DNA of 64,000 nt, taken from the NCBI GenBank assembly GCA_018001015.1, contig JAGNIV010000014.1, positions 25,356 through 89,355 on the forward strand. The letters are read 5' to 3'. Under the pieces are notes generated by a model. It had not been told where the DNA came from and did not search any database. It saw only the letters and a program-made list of their open reading frames with translations. Shown here piece after piece: positions 36,736-46,303 of this stretch. A program made the translations under genes and the position numbers. This DNA comes from Phenylobacterium sp. (GTDB lineage Bacteria; Pseudomonadota; Alphaproteobacteria; Caulobacterales; Caulobacteraceae). Position 1 is the stretch's first letter, and every line of letters starts with the position of its first letter.

Positions 36736-37590
36736 TTAGGCCGCGGGCTTGGCGCTGGCGGCCGGAGCGGAGTTGTCGCCCTCGACGATGGTGATACGGC
36801 CGCCGGAGGGGGCTCCGGACGCCCGCGCGGGGCGAAGCTGGCGGCGGGCCCGGGGCGCGGCCGATGCGACCTCCGCCACCGGTTCAATGTCCGAGGCGCC
36901 GAGCGGACGCAGGGCCAGCGAGAGGGAGCCGAGCTCGGCGGCGATGGCCAGCTTCTGGGCGTCCTTGACGCTGACCTCCAGGGTGGTGGTCGATGGCTTC
37001 TCGGCCTTGGTGGAGGTGGGGTCGGCGTTGAGGTCGACGCCGAGGACCCGGACGTTCTGGACCACCAGTTGCGAGGTCAGCACCTTGTGCGGCCCCTCCG
37101 GGGTCATGTTGCGCATCATCACCACATCCACCCGGTCGCCGGGCAGGGCATGGCCGCCGACGCCGGAGATGTCATTCACCCCAATGGCGTAGGCGCGCAT
37201 GCCGGGCTCGAGTTCGGCGGCCACCGAGGGGCGGGCGCCAGGGCCGGAGAGCTTGGCGGGCAGCAGGGGTTCGCGGGCGGCGATGAGGGTCAGGGCGACG
37301 GGGGCGCCGCCGTGATCCTGGGCCAGGACCTGGGCAACGGAGGCGAAGGCGTTGGCCGGAGCGGCGTCCTTGGGCACGCGGATCAGCTTCAGGTGACCGG
37401 CGTCCAGGCGCTCGCCATAGGCGATGTCGCGGGCGGCCACGACCACCGAGACGGCGTTGGCCATGGGGGAGACCACGACCTGCGCGGCCTGCACTTTTCC
37501 GGTGTCGGGCAGGGCGACCCGGGCCACGATGATGGCGCCCAGGCCCAGGGCGACGGACGCCCCCAGACTGCCGATTGTAACGAGCCGCAT
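36736..37590 (-). CDS. cpaB: Tad pilus assembly protein CpaB (RcpC)
   Basis: 284-residue protein with an N-terminal membrane anchor (LGASVALGLGAIIVARVAL) and SAF-type domain (VVAARDIAYGERLDAGHLKLIRVP), followed by the RcpC domain (ALPGDRVDVVMMRNM, NVRVLGVDLNAD). RcpC helps secretin assembly in the outer membrane. First gene of the run. The 140 bp upstream (37591-37730) hold no gene, so cpaA and pilA are absent here. Confidence 0.9.
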   Translation of the reverse strand: MRLVTIGSLGASVALGLGAIIVARVALPDTGKVQAAQVVVSPMANAVSVVVAARDIAYGERLDAGHLKLIRVPKDAAPANAFASVAQVLAQDHGGAPVALTLIAAREPLLPAKLSGPGARPSVAAELEPGMRAYAIGVNDISGVGGHALPGDRVDVVMMRNMTPEGPHKVLTSQLVVQNVRVLGVDLNADPTSTKAEKPSTTTLEVSVKDAQKLAIAAELGSLSLALRPLGASDIEPVAEVASAAPRARRQLRPARASGAPSGGRITIVEGDNSAPAASAKPAA

Positions 37591-37730
37591 GCCCCGCCCC
37601 TGGTGCTAATAGCGTCAAACTATCAGCCAGTTATTGGTTGGGGCTCTTGCGATAGGGCGAAGAAAGACAGTGAGCGGGTGTAAACTCTAACCGCGCAGTT
37701 TCCGTTGACCGTTCGCGCCGGAGCGCGGTT

Positions 37731-39608
37731 TCAAGCGTCGGTCTTCAAGGCCTCATACGCTTCCACCGCCGCCATCCATTCCTGTTCGGCGGCATCGAGC
37801 ACAGCCTGCGCCTTGGCGCGGTCGGCGCCCAAACGAGCAGCCTTGCTGGGGTCCTTGGTGAAGACGTTGGGGTCGGTCAGAGCCTTGTCGAGCTCGGCGA
37901 CGGCGGTGGTGGCGCGGGCCAGGGCGGCCTCGGCCTGTTCGGCGCGACGGCGTGCGGTGCCGGTGGGGACCTTGGCCTTCGGAGCCGCCTTGGGCGGCGG
38001 CGACGCGGCGGCCTGGGGGACCTGCGACGGGCCCTTGGCGGCCTGACGGGCGCGGTCGATCACCAGCTTGGCGTAGTCATCCATGTCGCCGTTGAAGGGC
38101 GCGATGGTGCCGTCGGAGGCCAGCCACAGACGGTCGGCCACCAACTCCATCAGCGAGCGGTCGTGGGTGATCAGGATGACGGCGCCGGCATATTCGTTCA
38201 GGGCGTCCAGCAGGGCGCGGCGGCTGTCGATATCCAGGTGGTTGGTGGGCTCATCGAGGATCAGGAGGTGAGGCGCCTCCATGGCCACCATGTTCAGCAG
38301 CAGGCGCGCGCGCTCGCCGCCGGACAGGTTAGCGACCGTGGTCTCGACCTTCTGCACCCCCATGCCGAACTGGGCCAGGCGAGAGCGGCGGGCCGCATCG
38401 CTGGCCTCGGGCATCGCCCGGCGGATGATCTCCAGCGGGGTGTCGGAGGGATCGAGCGCCTCGATCTGGTGCTGGTGGAACCAGCCCACCTTCAGGCGGC
38501 GGTCGCGGCGCAGGTCGCCGTGCATGACCTGTAGGGCGCCGGCGATGAGCTTGGCGAAGGTGGACTTGCCGGCGCCGTTGACCCCGAGCAGGCCGATGCG
38601 ATCGTCGAGGTCCAGGCGCAGGTCCATGTTGCGCAGGATCGGGGAGCCGTCATAGCCCGCGGAGGCGCCCTCCAGGCGGATCAGGGGCGGCGCCACGGGG
38701 CGCTCGGGGGACGGCAGGATGAAGGGGGCGGTGCGCTCGGCCGCGACGATGGAGACCGGCGGCAGCTTGGCCAGCTGCTTCAGGCGCGACTGGGCCTGGG
38801 TGGCCTTCGACGCTGTGGCGCGGAAGCGGTCAACGAAGGCCTGCAGGTGGGCGCGCTGGGCGTCGATCTTGGACTTGTTGGATTCCAGCAGGCGCGCCCG
38901 CTCGGCGCGCTGGGTTTCGAAGTTGTCGTAGTTGCCGGGATAGAGGTCGAGCTTGCCCGAGTGCAGGTGGAGGATGTGGTCCACCGAGTTGTTCAAGATC
39001 TCGCGGTCGTGGCTGATGATGATGGCGCTGTTGGGATACTTCTTCAGCCGGGCTTCCAGCCAGAGCGCGCCTTCCAGATCGAGATAGTTGGTCGGTTCGT
39101 CCAGCAACAGCAGGTCAGGCTCGGCGAACAGGGCCGCGGCCAGGGCCACGCGCATCCGCCAGCCGCCGGAGAACTCCGCCATCGGCCGCGCCAGGTCGGC
39201 GTGGGAGAAGCCCAGGCCGGAGAGGATTTCCGCCGCCCGGCTGGGGGCGCGGTCGGCGCCGATCTCGCTGAGCCGCGCATAGATCTCGCCCAGGTGCTCG
39301 GGATCGGCGGTTTCCAGCGAGGCGGTCAGGGTCTCGCGCTCGACGTCGGCGGCGAGCACCGTGTCCAGCAGGCTGACCGGGGTGGCCGGGTGCTCCTGAT
39401 CCACCGAGGCGATACGGGCGGCCTTCGGATAGCCGATCTCGCCCGAACCCTGGTGAAGCTGGCCCAGGATCAGCTTGAACAGCGTGGACTTGCCCACCCC
39501 ATTGCGGCCCACTAGGCCCACCTTCGAGCCCACCGGCAGGCTGATGGTGGCGTCGTCGAAGAAACGACGGCCCCAGGAGTCGAAGACCAGTTCGTGAATC
39601 TGCAGCAT
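37731..39608 (-). CDS. ABC-F family ATPase, Uup/YheS-like with C-terminal coiled coil
   Basis: 625 residues: two ABC domains (Walker A GRNGVGKST and GVNGAGKST; signatures EFSGGWRMRVALA and NLSGGERARLLLN; Walker B LLDEPTNYLDLE and ILDEPTNHLDID) joined by a tRNA-interacting linker, then an Ala/Pro spacer and a charged C-terminal coiled coil (RRAEQAEAALARATTAVAELDKAL). The tail matches the Uup/YheS layout, which differs from the shorter copy at 23540. Translation-factor type function, probably on stalled ribosomes. Confidence 0.9.
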   Translation of the reverse strand: MLQIHELVFDSWGRRFFDDATISLPVGSKVGLVGRNGVGKSTLFKLILGQLHQGSGEIGYPKAARIASVDQEHPATPVSLLDTVLAADVERETLTASLETADPEHLGEIYARLSEIGADRAPSRAAEILSGLGFSHADLARPMAEFSGGWRMRVALAAALFAEPDLLLLDEPTNYLDLEGALWLEARLKKYPNSAIIISHDREILNNSVDHILHLHSGKLDLYPGNYDNFETQRAERARLLESNKSKIDAQRAHLQAFVDRFRATASKATQAQSRLKQLAKLPPVSIVAAERTAPFILPSPERPVAPPLIRLEGASAGYDGSPILRNMDLRLDLDDRIGLLGVNGAGKSTFAKLIAGALQVMHGDLRRDRRLKVGWFHQHQIEALDPSDTPLEIIRRAMPEASDAARRSRLAQFGMGVQKVETTVANLSGGERARLLLNMVAMEAPHLLILDEPTNHLDIDSRRALLDALNEYAGAVILITHDRSLMELVADRLWLASDGTIAPFNGDMDDYAKLVIDRARQAAKGPSQVPQAAASPPPKAAPKAKVPTGTARRRAEQAEAALARATTAVAELDKALTDPNVFTKDPSKAARLGADRAKAQAVLDAAEQEWMAAVEAYEALKTDA

Positions 39609-39765
39609 GGGATCGGACTTACAGCAAAGGTTGAGAGAACGGCCGGCCAGGTGGCGGTCGCTGGATGTCTTCGCTCGCGGCGTTGACTAGGGTCTCATCA
39701 ACCGTCTCTCCGAATGACGGCCGCTCCATATCAGAGGTCGGCGGTCACGTCGCGCGCAACCTGCC

Positions 39766-39794
39766 TTGGCGCTGTCGCGCCGGGCGGCTATAAG
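39766..39794 (+). promoter_or_regulatory. Housekeeping promoter of ndk
   Basis: TTGGCGC (39766-39772), 14 bp, GCTATAAG (39787-39794). Caulobacter sigma-73 promoters follow TTGaCgS, N10-14, GCTANAWC; the fit is 6 of 7 and 7 of 8. The expected start is near 39802, about 50 bp before ndk. Of the sites I inspected this is the strongest two-part promoter match. Confidence 0.6.
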
Positions 39795-39851
39795 CCCGCA
39801 CCCTTGAGCGCGGACGGCCGCGCCACAGATACAAAGAACAAGCCAAAGACC

Positions 39852-40271
39852 ATGACTGAACGCACTTTCTCGATCATCAAGCCGGATGCCACCCAGCGGA
39901 ACCTGACCGGCAAGATCAACGCGGTGATCGAAGGCGCGGGTCTGCGCATCGTCGCCCAGCGCCGGATCAAGATGACGCAAGACCAAGCCAAGAAGTTCTA
40001 CGAAGTCCACGCCGAGCGTCCCTTCTACGGCGAACTCGTCGAGACCATGACCTCGGCCCCGGTGGTCGTGCAGGTCCTGGAAGGCGACAACGCCATGGCC
40101 CGCTACCGCGAAATCATGGGCGCCACCAACCCCGAGCAAGCCGCCGAAGGCACCATCCGCAAGCTGTTCGCCCTGAACGTCGGCGAGAACTCTGTGCACG
40201 GTTCGGACAGCGTCGAGAACGCCAAGATCGAGATCGCCCAGTTCTTCAAGGACGAAGACATCGTTGGCTAA
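39852..40271 (+). CDS. ndk: Nucleoside-diphosphate kinase
   Basis: Transfers the gamma phosphate of ATP to NDPs and dNDPs through a phosphohistidine. 139 residues. [15 protein letters not shown] starts the fold; the catalytic His is H116 in NSVHGSDS. Complete and of usual length. Own promoter (39766-39794) and strong terminator (40318-40362), so a single-gene unit, as expected for a highly expressed gene. Confidence 0.98.
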   Translation: MTERTFSIIKPDATQRNLTGKINAVIEGAGLRIVAQRRIKMTQDQAKKFYEVHAERPFYGELVETMTSAPVVVQVLEGDNAMARYREIMGATNPEQAAEGTIRKLFALNVGENSVHGSDSVENAKIEIAQFFKDEDIVG

Positions 40272-40317
40272 ACGAACCTAGGTCCGCTCGCCGGACCTTG
40301 CGTCACCGTTTCCAATG

Positions 40318-40362
40318 AGCCCTCCATGCGCTAGCTGAGGCTGGTCGCAGGGAGGGCTTTTT
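40318..40362 (+). terminator. Rho-independent terminator of ndk, overlapping the next gene's ribosome binding site
   Basis: Stem AGCCCTCC (40318-40325) with GGAGGGCT (40351-40358), a 25-base loop with some inner pairing, then a T run to 40361. The GGAGGG of the 3' arm lies 7 bp before the GTG start at 40364, so it is also the Shine-Dalgarno sequence of the acyl-CoA dehydrogenase gene. Confidence 0.75.
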
Positions 40363-40363
40363 C

Positions 40364-41527
40364 GTGGGCGCAACAGCGGGTGAGAGCTTCCCCGAGATCC
40401 GCGAGGCGGTGCGAAGGCTCTGCGCGCAGTTCCCCGGGACCTATTGGCGCGCCCTGGACCGTGACCGCATCTATCCCACCGAATTCGTCCAGGCGCTGAC
40501 GCAGGCCGGTTTCCTGTCGGTGCTGATCCCCGAGGCCTATGGCGGCTCCGGCCTGGGCCTGGCGGCCGCCACGGCGGTGCTGGAGGAAATCCACCGTTCG
40601 GGGTGCAACGGCGGCGCCTGTCACGCCCAGATGTACACCATGGGCGCCCTGCTGCGGCACGGGAGCGAGGCGCAGAAGCAGGCCTATCTGCCGAAGATCG
40701 CCAGCGGAGAGCTGCGCCTGCAGGCCTTCGGCGTGACCGAGCCGACCGCCGGCACCGACACCACCCGTATCTCCACCTTCGCGCGGCGCGAGGGGGACCG
40801 TTATTTCGTCACCGGCCAGAAGCTATGGATCAGCCGGGCCGAGCACTCCGACCTGATGATCCTGTTGTGCCGCACCACCGCGCGGGAGGATGCCGTCAAG
40901 CCCACGGCCGGGATGAGCGTGCTGCTGGTGGACATGCGCGAGGCGGTGGGGCGCGGCCTGACCATCAGTCCGGTCCGCACCATGCTGAACCACGCCACCA
41001 CCGAGCTGTTCTTCGACAATCTGGAGGTGCCGGTCGCCAACCTGATCGGCGAGGAGGGCAGGGGGTTCGGCTACATCCTGGACGGCATGAACGCCGAGCG
41101 CATCCTGATCGCCGCCGAGTGCATCGGCGACGCCAAGTTCTTCATCGACAAGGCCAGCGCCTACGCCAGCGAGCGCGAGGTGTTCGGCAGGCCGATCGGC
41201 CAGAACCAGGGGGTGCAGTTCCCCATCGCGCGGTCCTATGTCCAGATGACCGCAGCCTCGCTCATGGTGGACAAGGCTGCGAATTTGTTCGACGCCGGGG
41301 AGCCTTGCGGGACGGAGGCCAACATGGCGAAGCTTGTGGCCTCCGAGGCCTCCTGGTTCGCCGCCGACACCTGCCTGCAGACCCACGGCGGTTTCGGCTT
41401 CGCCGAGGAGTATGACATCGAGCGCAAGTTCCGCGAGACGCGGCTGTACCAGGTGGCGCCGATCTCAACCAACCTGATCCTGAGCCACGTGGGCACCCAC
41501 GTGCTCGGCATGCCGAAATCCTTCTGA
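40364..41527 (+). CDS. Acyl-CoA dehydrogenase
   Basis: 387 residues. FAD-dependent alpha,beta-oxidation of an acyl-CoA thioester. Motifs FGVTEPTAGTDTTRI and YFVTGQKLWISRAEHSD bind flavin; LQTHGGFGFAEEYDIERKFRE is the C-terminal block. The usual C-terminal catalytic Glu (as in the YEGT of medium-chain enzymes) is replaced by APIST. A Glu occurs instead in MNAERILIAAE, the position used by isovaleryl-CoA type enzymes. The start GTG overlaps the RBS-containing terminator. Forms a likely pathway with the CoA-transferase and hydratase downstream. Confidence 0.93.
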   Translation: MGATAGESFPEIREAVRRLCAQFPGTYWRALDRDRIYPTEFVQALTQAGFLSVLIPEAYGGSGLGLAAATAVLEEIHRSGCNGGACHAQMYTMGALLRHGSEAQKQAYLPKIASGELRLQAFGVTEPTAGTDTTRISTFARREGDRYFVTGQKLWISRAEHSDLMILLCRTTAREDAVKPTAGMSVLLVDMREAVGRGLTISPVRTMLNHATTELFFDNLEVPVANLIGEEGRGFGYILDGMNAERILIAAECIGDAKFFIDKASAYASEREVFGRPIGQNQGVQFPIARSYVQMTAASLMVDKAANLFDAGEPCGTEANMAKLVASEASWFAADTCLQTHGGFGFAEEYDIERKFRETRLYQVAPISTNLILSHVGTHVLGMPKSF

Positions 41528-41541
41528 TGAAAAACAAGAAC

Positions 41542-41649
41542 CCGCTCATCCCGGCGAAGGCCGGGACCCAGATTCATCCGCTGAATTCAGGATCCTTGGT
41601 CGAGACCGTGACCTGCGATCTGGATCCCGGCCTTCGCCGGGACGAGCGG
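41542..41649. repeat. Class A BIME-like repeat, copy 4
   Basis: Same terminal hairpins (CCGCTCATCCCGGCGAAGG ... CTTCGCCGGGACGAGCGG) as the copies at 3.9-4.7 kb but with a different core. Separates the dehydrogenase from the CoA-transferase gene, 14 bp after the first and 6 bp before the second, 37 kb from the GIY-YIG gene. Confidence 0.85.
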
Positions 41650-41655
41650 TAGATC

Positions 41656-42879
41656 ATGTACGATCTGCTCAAGGGCTTGAGGGTGGTCGAAGGCTCGGCC
41701 TTCGTGGCAGGGCCGACCTGCGGCCTTTACTTGGCCCAGATGGGCGCCCAGGTGATCCGCTTCGACAACATAGGCGGCGGACCCGATTTCCGACGCTGGC
41801 CGCTCTCGGCAGGTGGTGACAGCCTCTACTGGGAGGGGTTGAACAAGGGCAAGCTGTCGGTGGCCCTCGATCTGGCCCGCCCCGAGGGCCGCGAACTGGC
41901 CCAGCGGCTGGCGGCCGCGCCGGGTGAGGACGGCGGCCTGTTCGTGACCAACTTCCCGGTGGACGGATTTCTCTCCTACGAGAAGCTGAGCGCCCTCCGG
42001 CCCGACCTGATCTGCGTGCGGGTGATGGGGTGGGCCGATGGCTCGCAGGGCATGGACTACACGATCAATTCGGCGCTGGGCCTGCCGCTGATGACCGGAC
42101 CCGTGGGGGACGACCGGCCGGTGAACCATGTGCTGGCGGCCTGGGACCTGCTGACCGGCGCCTATTGCGCCTTCTCCCTGGTGTCGGCCCTGCTGGCGCG
42201 GATGCGCGGCCAGGGGGGGCGGGAAATCCGCGCGCCGCTGTCGGACATCGGGGCGGCGACCATGGCCAATCTGGGCTTCACGGCCGAGACCCTGCTGGCG
42301 GGCCACCAGCGGCCACGCATGGGCAACGACATCTTCGGCGCCTTCGGCCGCGACTTCACAACCAAGGACGGCCAGAAGCTGATGCTGCTGGCCATCACGC
42401 CCAAGCAGTGGAGCAAGGCCCTGGAGACCCTGGGCATCGCCGCCGAGGCCGCCGCCGTGGAGGCCGAATTGGGGGTGTCCTTCGCCACCGACGAAGGCCT
42501 GAGGTTCACCCACCGCGCCCGGCTCTATCCGCTGTTCGAGCGGGCGTTCGCCGCCAGGACCGCCGCGGAACTGACTCCGGCCTTCGACGCCGGCGGGGTG
42601 ACCTGGGGCGCCTACCAGACCCTGGAGGCGGCGCTGGAGGACCCGCGCCTCTTCAAGGCCAACCCGGTGTTCCAGGATGTGCGCCACCCCAGCGGGCTCA
42701 GCTATCCGGCGCCGGGCGCCATGGCCACGATCCCACAGGACCCACGCGGCGAGGTTCGTCCCGCGCCCAGGCTGGGCCAGCATACCGACGAGGTGCTGGC
42801 GGAGGTTCTGAACATGCCGAGCGGCGAGATCGCCCGGCTGCATGATGCGAAGATCATCGCCGGACCGGAGGGCAAATGA
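41656..42879 (+). CDS. CaiB/BaiF family (class III) CoA-transferase
   Basis: 407 residues. Moves CoA between carboxylic acids through a covalent Asp-acyl intermediate. Begins GLRVVEGSAFVAGPTCGLYLAQMGAQVIR; the catalytic Asp is probably D197 in RAPLSDIGAATMANLG; MGWADGSQGMDYTINSALGLP and the C-terminal half fit the family. Overlaps the hydratase by 4 bp. With the dehydrogenase and hydratase it would activate, oxidise and hydrate a carboxylic acid; the substrate is not visible. Confidence 0.92.
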   Translation: MYDLLKGLRVVEGSAFVAGPTCGLYLAQMGAQVIRFDNIGGGPDFRRWPLSAGGDSLYWEGLNKGKLSVALDLARPEGRELAQRLAAAPGEDGGLFVTNFPVDGFLSYEKLSALRPDLICVRVMGWADGSQGMDYTINSALGLPLMTGPVGDDRPVNHVLAAWDLLTGAYCAFSLVSALLARMRGQGGREIRAPLSDIGAATMANLGFTAETLLAGHQRPRMGNDIFGAFGRDFTTKDGQKLMLLAITPKQWSKALETLGIAAEAAAVEAELGVSFATDEGLRFTHRARLYPLFERAFAARTAAELTPAFDAGGVTWGAYQTLEAALEDPRLFKANPVFQDVRHPSGLSYPAPGAMATIPQDPRGEVRPAPRLGQHTDEVLAEVLNMPSGEIARLHDAKIIAGPEGK

Positions 42880-43655
42880 ACCAGACCATCGCCGTCGAAG
42901 AGACCGGCCCCGGCCTGTTGGTCGTCACCCTGTCGCGCCCGGAGGCGGCCAATTCGCTGAACACCGCCATGGGCCGCGAGCTGCTGGCCCTTTGGATGCG
43001 GATCGCCGACGACGAGAATGTACGCGCCGTGGTGCTGACGGGCGCCGGACGGTTCTTCTGCGCGGGCGCGGACCTGAAGGAGCGCGACGGCATGACCGAC
43101 GCGGCCTGGGGCGAGCAGCACCGGCTGTTCGAGGACATGATCCGCGCCCAGCTGGCCTGTCCCTTCCCCCTGATCGCGGCGATCAATGGGGCGGCCATGG
43201 GCGGCGGGGCGGAGATGGCCCTGGCTTGCGACTTCGCCTGGGCCTCGGACACCGCGCGGATCGGCCTGCCCGAGGCCGGGCTGGGCATCATCCCAGGCCT
43301 GGGAGGCACCCAGCTGCTCACCCGTGCGGTGGGGGAGCGTCGGGCCGCCGAGATGCTGATGTCCGGCGCGCCCCTGGACGCCGCCGAGGCCCTGTCGGTG
43401 GGGATCGTCAACCGGGTCTGCCCGCCCGAGGCCCTGTTGCCCCAGGTTCTGGAGCGCGCCGCGCTGATCGCGGCCAAGGCGCCCTTGTCGGTGAGGGCGC
43501 TCAAGCGCGTCGTGCGGGGCGGCTCCGTCCTGCCCCTGGATCAGGCCATGGCCCTGGAGCTGGAAGCCTACAACCACCTCTTCACGACGCAGGACCGGCG
43601 CGAGGGCGTCGCGGCCTTCAATCAGAAGCGGTCGCCGGACTTCAGGGGGCGGTAG
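42876..43655 (+). CDS. Enoyl-CoA hydratase/isomerase family protein
   Basis: 259-residue crotonase. The oxyanion loop FFCAGADLKER, catalytic E113 in MGGGAEMALACDF and E133 in GLPEAGLGIIPG are both present, so true hydratase activity is likely. The start overlaps the CoA-transferase stop by 4 bp. Its end overlaps the convergent serine hydrolase by 14 bp. Confidence 0.93.
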   Translation: MNQTIAVEETGPGLLVVTLSRPEAANSLNTAMGRELLALWMRIADDENVRAVVLTGAGRFFCAGADLKERDGMTDAAWGEQHRLFEDMIRAQLACPFPLIAAINGAAMGGGAEMALACDFAWASDTARIGLPEAGLGIIPGLGGTQLLTRAVGERRAAEMLMSGAPLDAAEALSVGIVNRVCPPEALLPQVLERAALIAAKAPLSVRALKRVVRGGSVLPLDQAMALELEAYNHLFTTQDRREGVAAFNQKRSPDFRGR

Positions 43656-44760
43656 GCGCCGGGGCGGCCACGGTCGCCGCCAGCGCGCGGGTCGCGGCCA
43701 GGGTGGCCTTGTCGCCGCCCATGCTGTCGGCGGCGTTGGCGATCACCAGGGCGCCGGAGCCCGTCTGCGGAAACAGCACCACCAAGGCGTACCAGTTGCC
43801 GTCCGACCCGGCGTGAGTCAGGGCCGGTCCGGTCAGGCCCATCGGGCGCGGTGAGGCGCCCCAGCCCAGGGCCGAGTGGGTCTCGCCCTGGCCGGCGTGC
43901 AGGAAGCGATAGGTCTCGGTCTTCAGCAGCTTTCCCCGGCCATGCTCGCCGCGCATCTGGTCGATGCAGAAGCGGCCCCAGTCGGCCATGGTCAGGCGCA
44001 TGGCGCCGGCCGGAGCGAACATCCGCGGGTTGGCGTCGGCAGGCTTGTCGGCGGGGCGACCTTCCACATGACCGTAGGGCTCGTGGGCGCCGCCATACTG
44101 GTCGAAACTGATGGAGCCCATGCCCAGCGGGCGGAAGACCTCCTGGACGATCAAGGTCTCGAAGGACTTGCCGGTGGCGTGTTCGGCCACCGCCGCGGCG
44201 GTGAGCAGGCCGGTGTTGGAATAGATCATCGCATCGCGCTTCGGACCGGCGGGCGCGTCGGCGAGGGCTGTGGTCAGATAGCGCAGACGCTGGACGGGAA
44301 GCGGGGCGCCATCAACGTAGAACCCGTTGAAGAACGCTGTGTCGTCATGGTTTTCCGGCAGGCCGGAGCGGTGCGACAAGAGGTCGGGCAGGGTCACGTC
44401 GCGATAGTCCGGGCGCATCGTGATCGCCAGACCGGGCAGCATCTGATCGAGCGGCTTGTCCCAGGCCAGGACCCCGCGCTCCACCAGGCGGGCGATGAGG
44501 GTGGCGGTCATGGCCTTGCCGTTGGATCCAAGGTGCCAGCGGTCTCCAGGGCGCACGAAATCCGGGCGTCCCAGGCGGCGGATCCCGGCCACCTGTTCGG
44601 GTTGCGCCTTGAAGTCCCGCAGCACCATCGCCGCCATGCCGGGCGTCGTCGTCCCCTCCATGGCCTTGGTGAGGACCGGAGCGGCCGGCGTCGCGGCCCG
44701 AGCGGCGACAGGGGCGGCGAGGGCGGCCAGGAGGACGGCGCGTCGGGACGTGGTGATCAT
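43642..44760 (-). CDS. Beta-lactamase-fold serine hydrolase (class C / penicillin-binding-like)
   Basis: 372 residues with a signal peptide (RAVLLAALAAPVAARAA), hence periplasmic. Nucleophile motif S79-N-G-K82, second motif Y180-S-N and HAGSDGN near residue 320 for the third. Relatives include esterases, D-aminopeptidases and non-antibiotic beta-lactamase homologues, so resistance should not be assumed. Single gene; the upstream 128 bp hold nothing clear. Confidence 0.9.
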   Translation of the reverse strand: MITTSRRAVLLAALAAPVAARAATPAAPVLTKAMEGTTTPGMAAMVLRDFKAQPEQVAGIRRLGRPDFVRPGDRWHLGSNGKAMTATLIARLVERGVLAWDKPLDQMLPGLAITMRPDYRDVTLPDLLSHRSGLPENHDDTAFFNGFYVDGAPLPVQRLRYLTTALADAPAGPKRDAMIYSNTGLLTAAAVAEHATGKSFETLIVQEVFRPLGMGSISFDQYGGAHEPYGHVEGRPADKPADANPRMFAPAGAMRLTMADWGRFCIDQMRGEHGRGKLLKTETYRFLHAGQGETHSALGWGASPRPMGLTGPALTHAGSDGNWYALVVLFPQTGSGALVIANAADSMGGDKATLAATRALAATVAAPAPTAP

Positions 44761-44888
44761 CGCGCGAGCTAAGGCCCAGCTTCGGGGCGGGTCAACTTAC
44801 GCTTCGGAAAGGCTGCGCGACATCGATGCCGCATGACGTTCGTGCCATGTGCCGGGGTGAGCTAGAGGCGAGCCCCGATCTCGCGCCT

Positions 44889-45089
44889 CTATTCAGGGCC
44901 CTTGCGGCGCAGGCTGATCTGGCTGTCGCGCAGGTAGGGCGAGTGCAGGCGCTCGTAGTCTGGGATGTCAGCCCCGCAGATCAGGGCGGCCAGCAAATCT
45001 GACCCGTGCAGGCCATCAGGCGGATCGTCGCCCTTCAGGACCTGCCAAAGGCCGCGCGCCTCTCGGTCGATTTGCGGTTCGCGGGTCAC
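44889..45089 (-). CDS. Hypothetical small protein
   Basis: 66 residues from a GTG at 45089 preceded by GAGGA. Charged, soluble, no motif I recognise (REARGLWQVLKGDDPPDGLH, DYERLHSPYLRDSQISLRRK). Located 117 bp after purM on the same strand. In many bacteria purN follows purM, but it is not present here. It may be real; codon use matches the neighbourhood. Confidence 0.5.
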   Translation of the reverse strand: MTREPQIDREARGLWQVLKGDDPPDGLHGSDLLAALICGADIPDYERLHSPYLRDSQISLRRKGPE

Positions 45090-45206
45090 ATCTCGTCCTC
45101 AGTTTCAGGTGGGGATAAGCCCTGGCGTTGAGGTCGGTTCCGGAAAGATCGTGTATTTACGATAACTTGGCGGCAAGCTGGCGGATCGGCGGCCGGATGC
45201 TGACGC

Positions 45207-46232
<1,026 letters not shown>

Positions 46233-46266
46233 GGTGAAATAGGCCTCAAGAAATTCGCCGCCGGGG

Positions 46267-46297
46267 TTGCAGACTCGGGCGTGCGCGGGGCTATAGC
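46267..46297 (+). promoter_or_regulatory. Possible rnd promoter giving a nearly leaderless mRNA
   Basis: TTGCAGA (46267-46273) and GCTATAGC (46290-46297, 7 of 8 to GCTANAWC) with a 16-bp gap, longer than the 10-14 usual. The -10 ends 6 bp before the rnd ATG, so transcription would start at or next to the start codon. There is no Shine-Dalgarno sequence. Confidence 0.4.
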
Positions 46298-46303
46298 TAA
46301 TTG

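Noticed and set aside
43642-44760. Antibiotic-resistance beta-lactamase
   Set aside because: SxxK and YxN motifs are shared with esterases and peptidases; nothing shows beta-lactam specificity.
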